Source: an uncultured Oscillospiraceae bacterium
GTDB taxonomy: Bacteria; Bacillota_A; Clostridia; Oscillospirales; Oscillospiraceae
NCBI GenBank assembly: GCA_944387755.1
Contig: CALXGC010000142.1
Span: 1 to 21,617 of the forward strand
Reading direction: 5' to 3'
DNA: 21,617 nucleotides
Part shown: piece after piece, positions 7,507 through 14,997 of the stretch
Layout of the letters: each line of letters begins with the position of its first letter
How positions within the stretch are numbered: the first letter of the stretch is position 1
Notes under the pieces: generated by a model
What the model was told of the DNA's origin: nothing
Seen by the model: only the letters and a program-made list of their open reading frames with translations
The model's database searches: none
Program-made: the position numbers and the translations under genes

Positions 7507-7526
7507 GGCGGGGGCTTGCCCCCGCC
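7503..7526 (+). repeat. REP-like palindrome, copy 3, overlapping the rdgB stop
   Basis: All 24 bases match the copy at 3954-3977. The TAG inside its leading GTAG is the stop codon of the pyrophosphatase gene (7504-7506). The element lies between that stop and yhbY. A hairpin here could protect the upstream mRNA 3' end or damp readthrough, but no T-run follows. Confidence 0.85.
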
Positions 7527-7600
7527 GCAAGAGGGAAATGCGTATCCGGGACGGCGGCCCGCCGGGCAAAACAGAAGAAAACAGGAATTGAGGAAATAAA

Positions 7601-7924
7601 ATGGCAGAATTGACAAGCAAGCAGCGCGCCCAACTGCGCGGACTGGCCAATGGAATCGACACCATTCTGATTGTGGGCAAGGACGGCATCGGGGACAACC
7701 TGGTGAAGCAGGCCGACGACGCCCTGGAGGCCAGAGAGCTGATCAAAGGCCGGGTGCTGGAGAACGCCCTGATGTCCGCCCGCGAGGCGGCGGAGGCCCT
7801 GGCTCCCCGCACCCGCAGCGAGGTGGTGCAGGTCATCGGAACAAAATTTGTGCTCTACCGTCCAAGCCATAGAAAGGACAAGAAGGACAGAATTGTCCTG
7901 ACACCGGATAAGAAGCGGCCCTGA
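7601..7924 (+). CDS. yhbY: YhbY/CRM-domain RNA-binding protein (ribosome assembly)
   Basis: This is a single CRM domain of 107 residues. Bacterial members bind pre-50S ribosomes and 23S rRNA. The start LTSKQRAQLRGLAN, the GxxG-like RNA-contact loop GKDGIGDN (about 27-34), LIKGRVLENA and the strand VQVIGTKFVLYR followed by a basic tail all fit the family. GAGG at about 7590-7593 precedes the ATG. A stretch of about 95 bases before it holds REP copy 3 and a further short GC-rich palindrome near 7552-7564. Its place before nadD matches the common yqeI-nadD(yqeJ)-yqeK order of Bacillus. Confidence 0.93.
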   Translation: MAELTSKQRAQLRGLANGIDTILIVGKDGIGDNLVKQADDALEARELIKGRVLENALMSAREAAEALAPRTRSEVVQVIGTKFVLYRPSHRKDKKDRIVLTPDKKRP

Positions 7925-7958
7925 AGAAGTCTATTTTGGGAAAAGGTGGGATCTCGCT

Positions 7959-9167
7959 GTGAAAATCGGTATTTATGGCGGAACCTTTAATCCGCCCCAT
8001 CTGGGCCATATGGCGGCGGCGCGGACGGCGCTGGACGCGCTGAAGCTGGACAAGCTTCTGCTGATGCCGGCGGCGGTGCCGCCCCACAAAATGCTGCCTG
8101 CCGGCACCCCGCCCCAGGAGCAGCGTCTGGCTATGGTGGAAAAGATGGCGGAGGCCATGGACCGGCCCGGCGTGGTGGAGGTGTCCACCCTGGAGCTGGA
8201 CCGGGAGGGCGCAAGCTACACCTCGGAGACCCTGGAGGCGCTGCACCAGCTCTATCCCAAGGCGGAGCTGTGGCTGCTGATGGGCACGGATATGTTCTTG
8301 ACGCTGCATCAGTGGCACGACGCCAAAACCATCCTCCGGCTGGCCGGCATATGCGCGTTTGGGCGGACGGAGGAGGACGGTGAGGCGCTGTTCGCCCCCC
8401 AGCGGGAGTTTTTAAACCGGGAGTACCACGGGAAGATTGTCACAATAACCCTGCCGGCCCTGGTGGATGTGTCCTCCACCCGGCTCAGGGGGCTTCTCAA
8501 GCGGGGAAAGGGGGAGGAATACCTGCTCCCCGCGGTGTACGGCTATATTTTGATGCACCACCTCTATGGCACGGAGGCCCACCTGAAGAAGCTGACGCTG
8601 TCCCAGCTGCGGGCCTGCGCCTGCTCCATGATCCGCCGCAAGCGGGAGGCCCACGTGCTGGGGGTGGAGGAGGAGGCCGTAAAGCTGGCCAAGTTTTGGG
8701 GCGCCGACCCGGAGCTGGCCCGGCACGCCGCCATCCTCCACGACTGCACCAAGTACTGGAGCCTGGAGGAGCACCTGGCCCTGTGTGAAAAGTACGGCGT
8801 ACCTCTGGACAGCCTGGAGCGGCAGGCGGTAAAGCTTCTCCACGCAAAGACGGGGGCGTGTATGGCCCGGTATGTTTTTGGGGAACCTGATGAGGTGTAT
8901 GAGGCCATTTTCTGGCACACCACCGGCAAGGCGGACATGACCCTTCTGGACAAAATCCTGTATATGGCGGACTACATAGAGCCAAACCGGGATTTTGAGG
9001 GAGTGGAGCGCCTCCGGAAGCTGGCCTATACCGATCTGGACCAGGCGATGCTGCTGGGCGTGGACTCCACCATCCAGGAGATGGAGGAGCGGGGCTATCT
9101 CATCCATACCAATACGCAGAAGGCCAGACAGTGGCTGTTGGACCACGGCGTGACACTAAAGGAGTAA
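7959..9167 (+). CDS. nadD: Fused nicotinate-nucleotide adenylyltransferase / YqeK-type HD phosphohydrolase
   Basis: One frame of 402 residues carries two enzymes that are separate genes in Bacillus (nadD and yqeK). The N-terminal half (about 1-200) is NadD, which makes deamido-NAD from nicotinate mononucleotide and ATP: GGTFNPPHLGH with HxGH at 14-17, LLMGTDMFLTL in the middle, and SSTR (172-175). The C-terminal half (about 210-400) is a YqeK-type HD domain, a family shown to cut diadenosine tetraphosphate symmetrically: His at about 235, HD at 261-262 in ILHDCTKYW, a His in AIFWHTTG, and DKILYMADYIEP. The start is GTG with AGGTGGG upstream. There is no stop, frameshift or second ribosome site between the halves, so the fusion looks real. 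It could couple NAD synthesis with removal of an adenylylated by-product. Confidence 0.94.
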   Translation: MKIGIYGGTFNPPHLGHMAAARTALDALKLDKLLLMPAAVPPHKMLPAGTPPQEQRLAMVEKMAEAMDRPGVVEVSTLELDREGASYTSETLEALHQLYPKAELWLLMGTDMFLTLHQWHDAKTILRLAGICAFGRTEEDGEALFAPQREFLNREYHGKIVTITLPALVDVSSTRLRGLLKRGKGEEYLLPAVYGYILMHHLYGTEAHLKKLTLSQLRACACSMIRRKREAHVLGVEEEAVKLAKFWGADPELARHAAILHDCTKYWSLEEHLALCEKYGVPLDSLERQAVKLLHAKTGACMARYVFGEPDEVYEAIFWHTTGKADMTLLDKILYMADYIEPNRDFEGVERLRKLAYTDLDQAMLLGVDSTIQEMEERGYLIHTNTQKARQWLLDHGVTLKE

Positions 9168-9176
9168 AAAGCGAGC

Positions 9177-10874
9177 ATGAGCGAAAAAAGAGAACATCAT
9201 TCCAGACGGCAGGCCTCTGGCCCGGCCGCCTGGTGGCGGCAGCACCGGGCCTGGGTGGCCGGGCTGAGCCGGGGACAAAAAATCAGATACCGCCTGTTTC
9301 AGGCGCTGGCGGTGGCGGCTGTTTTGGTCATCGCGGCCTGCCTGGCTCTCCGGGCGTGGATTCGGCTTCCGGACGTGCCGGAGCTGCCGGTGGAGAACCA
9401 GCCCAGCGCCTCCCAGGAGGGGGACGGCATGGACTTTGAGGGGGCGGAGCTGCCGGAGGTGGCCAAGAGCGGCCGGCGTCCAGGGGTGTACACCTTCCTC
9501 CTGGCAGGACAGGACACCGCCGGAGGCGGCAACACCGACACCATCATTCTGTTTACCTTTGATACCCAAAATAAGACTCTCCACGGCATGAGCCTGCCCA
9601 GAGACACCATGGTGAACGGACGCCACTCCGGCGCGGGGCACCGGCTCAACGCAGTGTACAACTATAATAAGGGCAGCGACCCGGACACCCAGGTGGAGAA
9701 GGGAATGGCCGCGCTGAAGTCCGAGGTGAGCAAGCTCACCGGCATTGTCCCCGACTTCTATGTTGTGGTCCAGTGGGAGGCCGTGGGCCAGATGGTGGAC
9801 GCCATCGGCGGCGTGTGGTTTGAAGTGCCCTTCGATATGAACTACGACGACCCCACGCCGGGACAGGACCTGCATATCCACCAGGAGGCGGGCTACCGCC
9901 TGCTCAGCGGCGACGACGCCATGCAGGTCATCCGCTGGAGAAAGAACAACAACGAGCCCTCCGGCGGCGACGTGGCCCGCATTCCCATCCAGCAGGACTT
10001 CCTGAAGGCGGCCATCTCCCAGTGCCTCAAGCCGGAAACCCTGCTGAAGGCCCCCAGCCTGGCCCAGATTTTTATGGAAAATGTGGATACAGACCTGTCT
10101 GTGGGCAATATCCTGGCCTTTGCCCAGCTTGCGGCGGGAATGGATACGGAAAATAACGTCAACTTTGTCACCATGCCCTGGGTGGACGCCCGCTACCCCG
10201 GCGTATCCATGGTACTCCCGGCGGTGGACGAGCTGGTGGAGGCGCTGAACGGCGGACTGAACCCCTATCAGGAGGACATCCAGGCCAGCGACCTGTCGGT
10301 GCTCTACCGGAACAGCAACGGCAGCTACAGCGTCACCGGCGGCACGCTGCTGGACGAATCCCTCTCCCGGCCCAGAGGTTCCTCCAGTTCCTCCGGTTCC
10401 GGGCAGAGCTCCGGGAGTGCGGCGGAGGAGCCTGTGACGGAGACGCCGGACGGCTCCCAGACGGCGGAGCCCGGCGGAGAGACCCAGGTTCCCGACGGCT
10501 CTCAGGCCGGGGAAATCCCCGACGGCTCCCAGACCCAGACGGGGACAGGGGAGACGGAGGCTCCGGACGGCTCCCAGACGGGGACAGGGGAGACGGAGGT
10601 CCCGGACGGCTCCCAGACCCAGACAGGGACGGGGGAGACGGAGATTCCGGACGGCTCCCAGACGCAGGCGCCCAGCGGAGAGACCGGCGAAGCGCCCCCT
10701 GAAGTTCCGGCGGAAAATGCCGGAGACGTCAGCGTCTCTAACCCCGCCGGGGAGGGCGGCCAGCCCCCGGAGAGCGAAGCGCCCCCCTCTCAGGACATCG
10801 GCGGGGGAGACAATTTGACGGTGACGGAGCTGCCCGACTGGCTCAACCCCACCGGGGCGGAGCCAGCGGCATAA
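9177..10874 (+). CDS. LytR-CpsA-Psr (LCP) family cell-wall polymer ligase with repetitive tail
   Basis: LCP enzymes move undecaprenyl-linked glycopolymers onto peptidoglycan outside the membrane. The 565 residues comprise a basic cytoplasmic N-terminus rich in Arg and Trp; one membrane helix (about 40-58); a linker; the LCP domain at about 100-320 with NTDTIIL (119-125), SLPRD (139-143), a later Arg-rich patch IRWRKNNNE and DVARIPIQQDF; a module at about 330-395; and a Ser/Gly/Thr/Glu-rich tail from about 396 with six PDGSQ repeats (424-495). AAAGGAG lies at 9159-9165 before the ATG. It sits between nadD-yqeK and rsfS, a position where an LCP gene is often found in Clostridia. The exact polymer attached is unknown, and the tail is probably a flexible wall-spanning spacer. 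Confidence 0.92.
   Translation: MSEKREHHSRRQASGPAAWWRQHRAWVAGLSRGQKIRYRLFQALAVAAVLVIAACLALRAWIRLPDVPELPVENQPSASQEGDGMDFEGAELPEVAKSGRRPGVYTFLLAGQDTAGGGNTDTIILFTFDTQNKTLHGMSLPRDTMVNGRHSGAGHRLNAVYNYNKGSDPDTQVEKGMAALKSEVSKLTGIVPDFYVVVQWEAVGQMVDAIGGVWFEVPFDMNYDDPTPGQDLHIHQEAGYRLLSGDDAMQVIRWRKNNNEPSGGDVARIPIQQDFLKAAISQCLKPETLLKAPSLAQIFMENVDTDLSVGNILAFAQLAAGMDTENNVNFVTMPWVDARYPGVSMVLPAVDELVEALNGGLNPYQEDIQASDLSVLYRNSNGSYSVTGGTLLDESLSRPRGSSSSSGSGQSSGSAAEEPVTETPDGSQTAEPGGETQVPDGSQAGEIPDGSQTQTGTGETEAPDGSQTGTGETEVPDGSQTQTGTGETEIPDGSQTQAPSGETGEAPPEVPAENAGDVSVSNPAGEGGQPPESEAPPSQDIGGGDNLTVTELPDWLNPTGAEPAA
10446..10661 (+). repeat. Imperfect tandem coding repeats (six PDGSQ units) in the LCP tail
   Basis: Six copies of Pro-Asp-Gly-Ser-Gln are separated by variable spacers such as TQTGTGETE. 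At DNA level the unit GACGGCTCCCAG recurs with one variant (GACGGCTCTCAG). Spacing alternates between roughly 8 and 16 residues. Such an array is prone to gain or loss of units by slippage. Confidence 0.85.
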
Positions 10875-10880
10875 CCCCAT

Positions 10881-10930
10881 AAAAACCCAGCCCGTTTCGT
10901 CCGGCGCTCCCCCCTGGGGACGCAGAACGG
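10881..10930 (+). promoter_or_regulatory. Hairpin element upstream of rsfS, resembling one upstream of the transketolase
   Basis: Read toward rsfS it runs AAAAACCC, 16 bases, CGCTCCCC, a short loop, GGGGACGC, then GAACGG, ending 30 bases before the GTG start. The arms GCGcTCCCC and GGGGACGC can pair. The same layout, with the same 16-base gap, is found on the - strand at 16850-16800 before the transketolase N subunit. Confidence 0.45.
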
Positions 10931-10960
10931 AGCGGGGAGAAAAAGGAAGGAGAAACGCCT

Positions 10961-11320
10961 GTGACATCCTATGAGAGCGCCATGCTGTTGGCCAATACCC
11001 TGGACAGCAAAAAGGGAGAGAAGATCAAGGTCCTGAAGACGGAGGAGCTGACCACCCTGGCCGACTACTTTGTCATCTGCACCGCCACCTCCACCACCCA
11101 GATTAAGGCCATGTCCGACGCCTGCGAGGAGGCGATGGAGAAGAAGGGAGAGACGGTCCACCATATCGAGGGCCACCGGGGCGGCACCTGGCTGCTGATG
11201 GACTTCTCCTCCGTAGTGGTCCACATCTTCATGGACGAGGCCAGAAAGTTCTATGACCTGGAGCGGCTGTGGAGCGACGCCCAGGAGATCCCTCTGGAGC
11301 CCCTCAAGGCGGAGGAATGA
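10961..11320 (+). CDS. rsfS: Ribosomal silencing factor RsfS
   Basis: RsfS binds uL14 on the large ribosomal subunit and blocks subunit joining when nutrients are scarce. The 119-residue protein shows the family landmarks: LANTLDSKKGEKIKVL, the block LTTLADYFVICTATSTTQIKA, WLLMDFSSVVVHIFMDEARKFYDLERLW and an acidic C-terminus. The start is GTG with AAGGAG (10947-10952) 8 bases upstream. It is the last gene of the rph operon; the next promoter begins 8 bases after its stop. The nadD-yqeK-rsfS grouping matches Bacillus yqeJ-yqeK-yqeL. Confidence 0.95.
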   Translation: MTSYESAMLLANTLDSKKGEKIKVLKTEELTTLADYFVICTATSTTQIKAMSDACEEAMEKKGETVHHIEGHRGGTWLLMDFSSVVVHIFMDEARKFYDLERLWSDAQEIPLEPLKAEE

Positions 11321-11327
11321 AAATTCC

Positions 11328-11356
11328 TTGACAAGCGGCGGGAAATCCCATATAAT
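11328..11356 (+). promoter_or_regulatory. Consensus sigma-A promoter of the T-box/valS operon
   Basis: A perfect TTGACA (11328-11333), a 17-base spacer and a perfect TATAAT (11351-11356) match the consensus at every position. Transcription should begin near 11363. A promoter of full strength fits an operon controlled by attenuation downstream. Confidence 0.92.
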
Positions 11357-11362
11357 TCGTAT

Positions 11363-11612
11363 CTGTAGTGAAAAGCGCTGCTGGGGAGGAGTATCCGGCC
11401 GCGGGCGGTTCAGAGAGGGAACGGACGGTGCAAGTTCCCCCGCCGGGCGGGAGAAGGTGGCCCCGAAGCTCCGCCCCTGAACCCGCGGAAGCCGCGGCAG
11501 TAGGGCGCGGCGGTTCCCCGCCGTTACCGGGCACGAGTGTCCTTCGGGAAATTCAGGTGGTACCACGGATCAAACTGTCCGCCCTGAGCCAGACGGCTCA
11601 GGGCGTTTTTTT
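11363..11612 (+). ncRNA. T-box leader (tRNA-sensing attenuator), valine type by context
   Basis: T-box RNAs bind uncharged tRNA and favour an antiterminator over a terminator. Seen here: AGTA of the specifier-loop side (11390-11393), AGAGAG (11412-11417), a distal hairpin GGGAAC/GTTCCC (11417-11422/11434-11439) with GGTGCAAG in its loop, flanked by GGCGG/CCGCC (11404-11408/11440-11444); a second hairpin CCGCGG-AAG-CCGCGG (11483-11497); the conserved T-box AGGTGGTACCACGG (11555-11568); and a terminator. The likely specifier is GTG at 11457-11459, a valine codon, in GAAGGTGGCC; GGT (Gly) is the one-base-shifted reading. The valS gene downstream supports valine. Confidence 0.93.
11580..11612 (+). 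terminator. T-box regulatory terminator
   Basis: A perfect 11-base stem, CGCCCTGAGCC (11580-11590) with GGCTCAGGGCG (11595-11605) around loop AGAC, is followed by seven T. It competes with the antiterminator formed by the T-box just upstream. It may also end readthrough from the rsfS operon. Confidence 0.92.
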
Positions 11613-11635
11613 CACAAATCAGCAGGAGGTACAAT

Positions 11636-12253
11636 ATGGCGCAGAAACAAAAGATGAAGGTGCACACGGAGCTGGACCTGGCCCATCTGGTGGAATCCCA
11701 GAAGCTGGTGGATAAGATTCTGGTTCCCCACTGTATGCGAAAGACCAGGGCCCTTAATATCAGCTGGGGAGTCGGATCGCTGCTGACCGGCATTTTGTGC
11801 TTTCATGTGATGGACCAGCCCCTGGTGGGCGTCGTGCTGCTGGCAGTGGCTGTGATCTTTATGCTGCGGGGCATTTTTGTCTACCACATGGTGGCCATGG
11901 GGTCCCGGAGAAGAATGGCCAAAGGCTCCGCCGCCAGCGACTATATTCTGGAGAAAAATTATCTGTGGGCCATCAGCGGCGGGGCGGACGCCCACTACCC
12001 CTATGAGGACTGCACCCGCCTGCTGGAGACGCCCGGCAGCTTTTATGTGATCACCAAAAAGGGCGAGGCCATTCTTCTGGACAAGAGCGGTCTGACGGGC
12101 GGCACCGCGGAGGAGCTGCGGGACTGGCTGGCCGGAAAATGCCAAAAGCCGGTGGAGACGGTGGGCCCGGACTGGAAGCTGGCAGAGGCGCCGGCCCCCG
12201 TCCAGGCTGTGAAAGAAGAGAATTCGGAGAAACAGGAGGAAAATCCGCAATGA
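11636..12253 (+). CDS. YcxB-like membrane protein
   Basis: This 205-residue protein has two membrane helices (about 42-59 and 62-83) and then a soluble domain. The soluble part, with strands such as GSFYVITKKGEAILLDKSGL followed by a Glu-rich helix (TAEELRDWLAGK), resembles the YcxB-like C-terminal domain, which has a PH-like fold. The tail is rich in Glu, Pro and Ala. AGGAGGT (11624-11630) lies 5 bases before the ATG. The gene is between the T-box and valS and overlaps valS as ATGA, so it should rise and fall with valyl-tRNA charging. Function is unknown and the family call rests on topology and the strand pattern. Confidence 0.75.
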   Translation: MAQKQKMKVHTELDLAHLVESQKLVDKILVPHCMRKTRALNISWGVGSLLTGILCFHVMDQPLVGVVLLAVAVIFMLRGIFVYHMVAMGSRRRMAKGSAASDYILEKNYLWAISGGADAHYPYEDCTRLLETPGSFYVITKKGEAILLDKSGLTGGTAEELRDWLAGKCQKPVETVGPDWKLAEAPAPVQAVKEENSEKQEENPQ

Positions 12254-14898
12254 AAAAAGAACTGCCAAAGGTCTATGAGCCCCAGGAGGCGGAGTCCCGC
12301 GTCTATGAGACCTGGGAGAAGAACGGCTGCTTCCGGGGCCATCGGGACCCCAAGAAAAAGCCCTTTACCATCGTCATGCCGCCCCCCAACGTGACGGGGC
12401 AGCTCCACATGGGCCACGCCATGGACTCTACCCTTCAGGATATTCTCATCCGCTTCAAGCGCATGCAGGGCTATGCCGCCCTCTGGGTCCCCGGCACCGA
12501 CCACGCCGGCATTGCCACGCAGATTAAAGTGGAGGAAGACCTCCGGGTCAACGAGGGCCTCACCCGCTATGACCTGGGCCGGGAGAAGTTCCTGGAGCGG
12601 GTGTGGCAGTGGAAGGAGAAGTACGGCAGCCGCATCGTCCAGCAGCAGAAGAAGCTGGGCGTGTCCTGCGACTGGGACCGGGCCCGGTTCACCATGGACG
12701 AGGGGTGCTCCAAAGCGGTGCGGGAGACCTTCTGCTCCCTGTATGAGAAGGGCCTGATCTACAAGGGCAGCCGCATCATCAACTGGTGTCCCCACTGCGT
12801 CACCGCCCTCTCTGACGCCGAGGTGGAGTATGTGGACAAGCCGGGCTATTTCTGGCACATCCGCTACCCCATCGCTGGGGAGGAGGGCCGCTATGTCATC
12901 GTGGCCACCACCCGGCCGGAGACTATGCTGGGCGACACCGGCGTGGCCGTCCACCCGGACGATAAGCGCTATCAGGACATCGTGGGCAAGCGGTGCATTC
13001 TGCCCCTGGTGGGCCGGGAGATGCCCATCGTGGCCGACGAATATGTGGACATGGAGTTCGGCACCGGCTGCGTGAAGATGACCCCCGCTCACGACCCCAA
13101 CGACTTCGAGGTGGGCCTGCGCCACAATCTGGAGACCATCCGCGTCCTGGACGACAGCGGCAAGGTAGTGGAGGGCTATGGCAAGTACTCCGGCATGGAC
13201 CGGTACGAGGCCCGGAAGGCCATCGTGGCCGACCTGGAGGAGCAGGGCTATCTGGTGAAGGTGGAGCCCCACCAGCACAACGTGGGGACCTGCTACCGCT
13301 GCCACAGCGACGTGGAGCCCATCATCTCCGCCCAGTGGTTCGTGAAGATGAAGCCCCTGGCCGAGGCCGCCATCAAGGTGGTGGAGGACGGCGAGGTCAA
13401 ATTTGTCCCCGACCGCTTCTCCAAGACTTACCTCAACTGGATGGAGAACGTCCACGACTGGTGCATCTCCCGCCAGCTCTGGTGGGGACACCAGATCCCT
13501 GTGTGGTACTGCGCCGATTGCGGCCACATGACGGTCAGCCGCCAGGACCCGGACTGCTGTGAGAAGTGCGGTTCCAAAAACATCGAGCGGGACCCGGACG
13601 TGCTGGACACCTGGTTCTCCAGCGCCCTGTGGCCCTTCTCCACCCTTGGCTGGCCGGATAAGACGCCCGACCTGGAGTATTTCTACCCCACCGACGTGCT
13701 GGTGACGGGCTATGACATTATCTTCTTCTGGGTGGCCCGGATGATCTTCTCCGCCTGCGAGCAGACCAAAAAGCCCCCCTTCCACACCGTGTTCATCCAC
13801 GGCCTGGTCCGGGACGACAAGGGCCGGAAGATGTCCAAGTCCCTGGGCAACGGCATCGACCCCCTGGAGATTGCGGACCAGTACGGAGCCGACGCCCTGC
13901 GCTTCAATCTGGTGACGGGCAACAGCCCCGGAAACGACATGCGCTTCTACACCAAGCAGTGCGAGGCCATGCGGAACTTCGCCAATAAAATCTGGAACGC
14001 CAGCCGCTTTCTGATGATGAACCTGACCATCGACAGGTGCGCGCTCCCTGAGAAGCTGGAGCTGGAGGATAAGTGGATTCTCTCCAAGCTGAACCGGGCC
14101 ATCCGGGAGATCACCGAGAACATGGACCGGTACGAGCTGGGGGTGGCCGCCCAGAAGATCTACGACTTCATCTGGGACGACTACTGCGACTGGTATATCG
14201 AGCTCACCAAGACCCGCCTCCAGGGGGACGACCTGGACAGCAAGGTCCGCGCCCAGCAGGTGCTGTGTCATGTGCTGACCCAGATGCTCAAGCTGCTGCA
14301 CCCCTTCATGCCCTTCATCACGGAGGAGATCTGGCAGGCTCTGCCCCACGGGGCGGAGGTGGAGGAGGGGAGCTTCCTCATGCTCCAGAGCTGGCCCCAG
14401 GCCAGCGAGGCCCTGGACTTCCCGGAGGAGGAGAAGGCCATGGAGCTCATCATGGACCTGATTCGGGGAATCCGCACCCGCCGCAGCGCCATGAACGTGC
14501 CCCCCTCCAAAAAGGCGCACCTCACTGTGGCCGCCTCGCCGGAGAACGAGCGGCTGTTCCAGCTGGGCGTCCCCTTCCTGAAGAAGCTGGCCTATGCCAG
14601 CGAGGTGAACTTTGCCGCCCCCGGCGGCGCTCCGGAGGCGGGCTCCGTCACCGTCGTCACCGCCGCCGCCCAGGCCTCCATGCCCATGGCCGAGCTGGTG
14701 GACCTGGAGAAGGAAAAGGCCCGCATGGAGAAGGAGCTGAAGAAGAACAGCGCCGAGCTGGAGAAGCTGGACAAGAAGCTCCAGAACCCCGGCTTTGTGA
14801 ACAAGGCCCCCCAGGATGTGGTCCGGGCTGAACAGGACCGCGCCGTCCAGCTCCGCGCCCTGGTGGCCAAGCTGGAGGAGCAGCTGAAGAACCTGTAA
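12250..14898 (+). CDS. valS: Valyl-tRNA synthetase
   Basis: ValS is a class I synthetase that charges tRNA-Val and edits Thr-tRNA-Val. From the ATG at 12250 it has 882 residues, the usual Firmicutes length. The signature HMGH is at 53-56 after PPPNVTGQL, and KMSKS at 527-531. The editing (CP1) domain lies between, with VATTRPETMLGDTGVAVHP and GTGCVKMTPAHDPND. Cysteine pairs CYRC and, further on, CADCG and CEKCG are probable zinc sites. The C-terminus after about 815 is the Lys/Glu-rich coiled-coil arm typical of ValS. The frame is open upstream to 12139, but GGAGGA at 12235-12240 and the family start favour 12250. It is controlled by the T-box through the preceding gene. Confidence 0.98.
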   Translation: MKKELPKVYEPQEAESRVYETWEKNGCFRGHRDPKKKPFTIVMPPPNVTGQLHMGHAMDSTLQDILIRFKRMQGYAALWVPGTDHAGIATQIKVEEDLRVNEGLTRYDLGREKFLERVWQWKEKYGSRIVQQQKKLGVSCDWDRARFTMDEGCSKAVRETFCSLYEKGLIYKGSRIINWCPHCVTALSDAEVEYVDKPGYFWHIRYPIAGEEGRYVIVATTRPETMLGDTGVAVHPDDKRYQDIVGKRCILPLVGREMPIVADEYVDMEFGTGCVKMTPAHDPNDFEVGLRHNLETIRVLDDSGKVVEGYGKYSGMDRYEARKAIVADLEEQGYLVKVEPHQHNVGTCYRCHSDVEPIISAQWFVKMKPLAEAAIKVVEDGEVKFVPDRFSKTYLNWMENVHDWCISRQLWWGHQIPVWYCADCGHMTVSRQDPDCCEKCGSKNIERDPDVLDTWFSSALWPFSTLGWPDKTPDLEYFYPTDVLVTGYDIIFFWVARMIFSACEQTKKPPFHTVFIHGLVRDDKGRKMSKSLGNGIDPLEIADQYGADALRFNLVTGNSPGNDMRFYTKQCEAMRNFANKIWNASRFLMMNLTIDRCALPEKLELEDKWILSKLNRAIREITENMDRYELGVAAQKIYDFIWDDYCDWYIELTKTRLQGDDLDSKVRAQQVLCHVLTQMLKLLHPFMPFITEEIWQALPHGAEVEEGSFLMLQSWPQASEALDFPEEEKAMELIMDLIRGIRTRRSAMNVPPSKKAHLTVAASPENERLFQLGVPFLKKLAYASEVNFAAPGGAPEAGSVTVVTAAAQASMPMAELVDLEKEKARMEKELKKNSAELEKLDKKLQNPGFVNKAPQDVVRAEQDRAVQLRALVAKLEEQLKNL

Positions 14899-14912
14899 TC
14901 TTTCCCAAACAG

Positions 14913-14948
14913 AAAAAAATCAGCCCTGTGTTCAGGGCTGATTTTTTT
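14913..14948. terminator. Bidirectional intrinsic terminator between valS and the transketolase genes
   Basis: The stem ATCAGCCCTG (14919-14928) and CAGGGCTGAT (14933-14942) closes loop TGTT, with seven A before and seven T after. It lies 15 bases behind valS and can work in both directions. Confidence 0.93.
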
Positions 14949-14950
14949 AT

Positions 14951-14977
14951 AAAAGAAGGACGGCCGGAGGCCGTCCT
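14951..14977 (-). terminator. Second hairpin, terminator of the transketolase operon
   Basis: AGGACGGCC (14957-14965) pairs with GGCCGTCCT (14969-14977) around GGA. Read on the - strand the hairpin is followed by TTCTTTTAT, a fair T-rich tract, 20 bases after the transketolase C stop. The preceding bidirectional hairpin offers a back-up. Confidence 0.75.
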
Positions 14978-14997
14978 GAAGCAGATGAAGCAGGGGA

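Noticed and set aside
10446..10661. Regular repeats that might suggest a CRISPR array
   Set aside because: They are in frame within a protein, of unequal spacing, and encode PDGSQ units. Spacers are not unique and no cas gene is present.
9156..10967. Long - strand frame (603 codons) with LRLPCPRLG-type repeats opposite the LCP gene
   Set aside because: The repeats are the complement of the PDGSQ units of the LCP tail, so they are a shadow and not an independent repeat protein.
12043..14520. Long open frame on the - strand (825 codons) opposite valS
   Set aside because: It has the composition of antisense GC-rich sequence (His/Val/Leu/Gly-rich), no start signal and no domain. valS on the other strand is certain.
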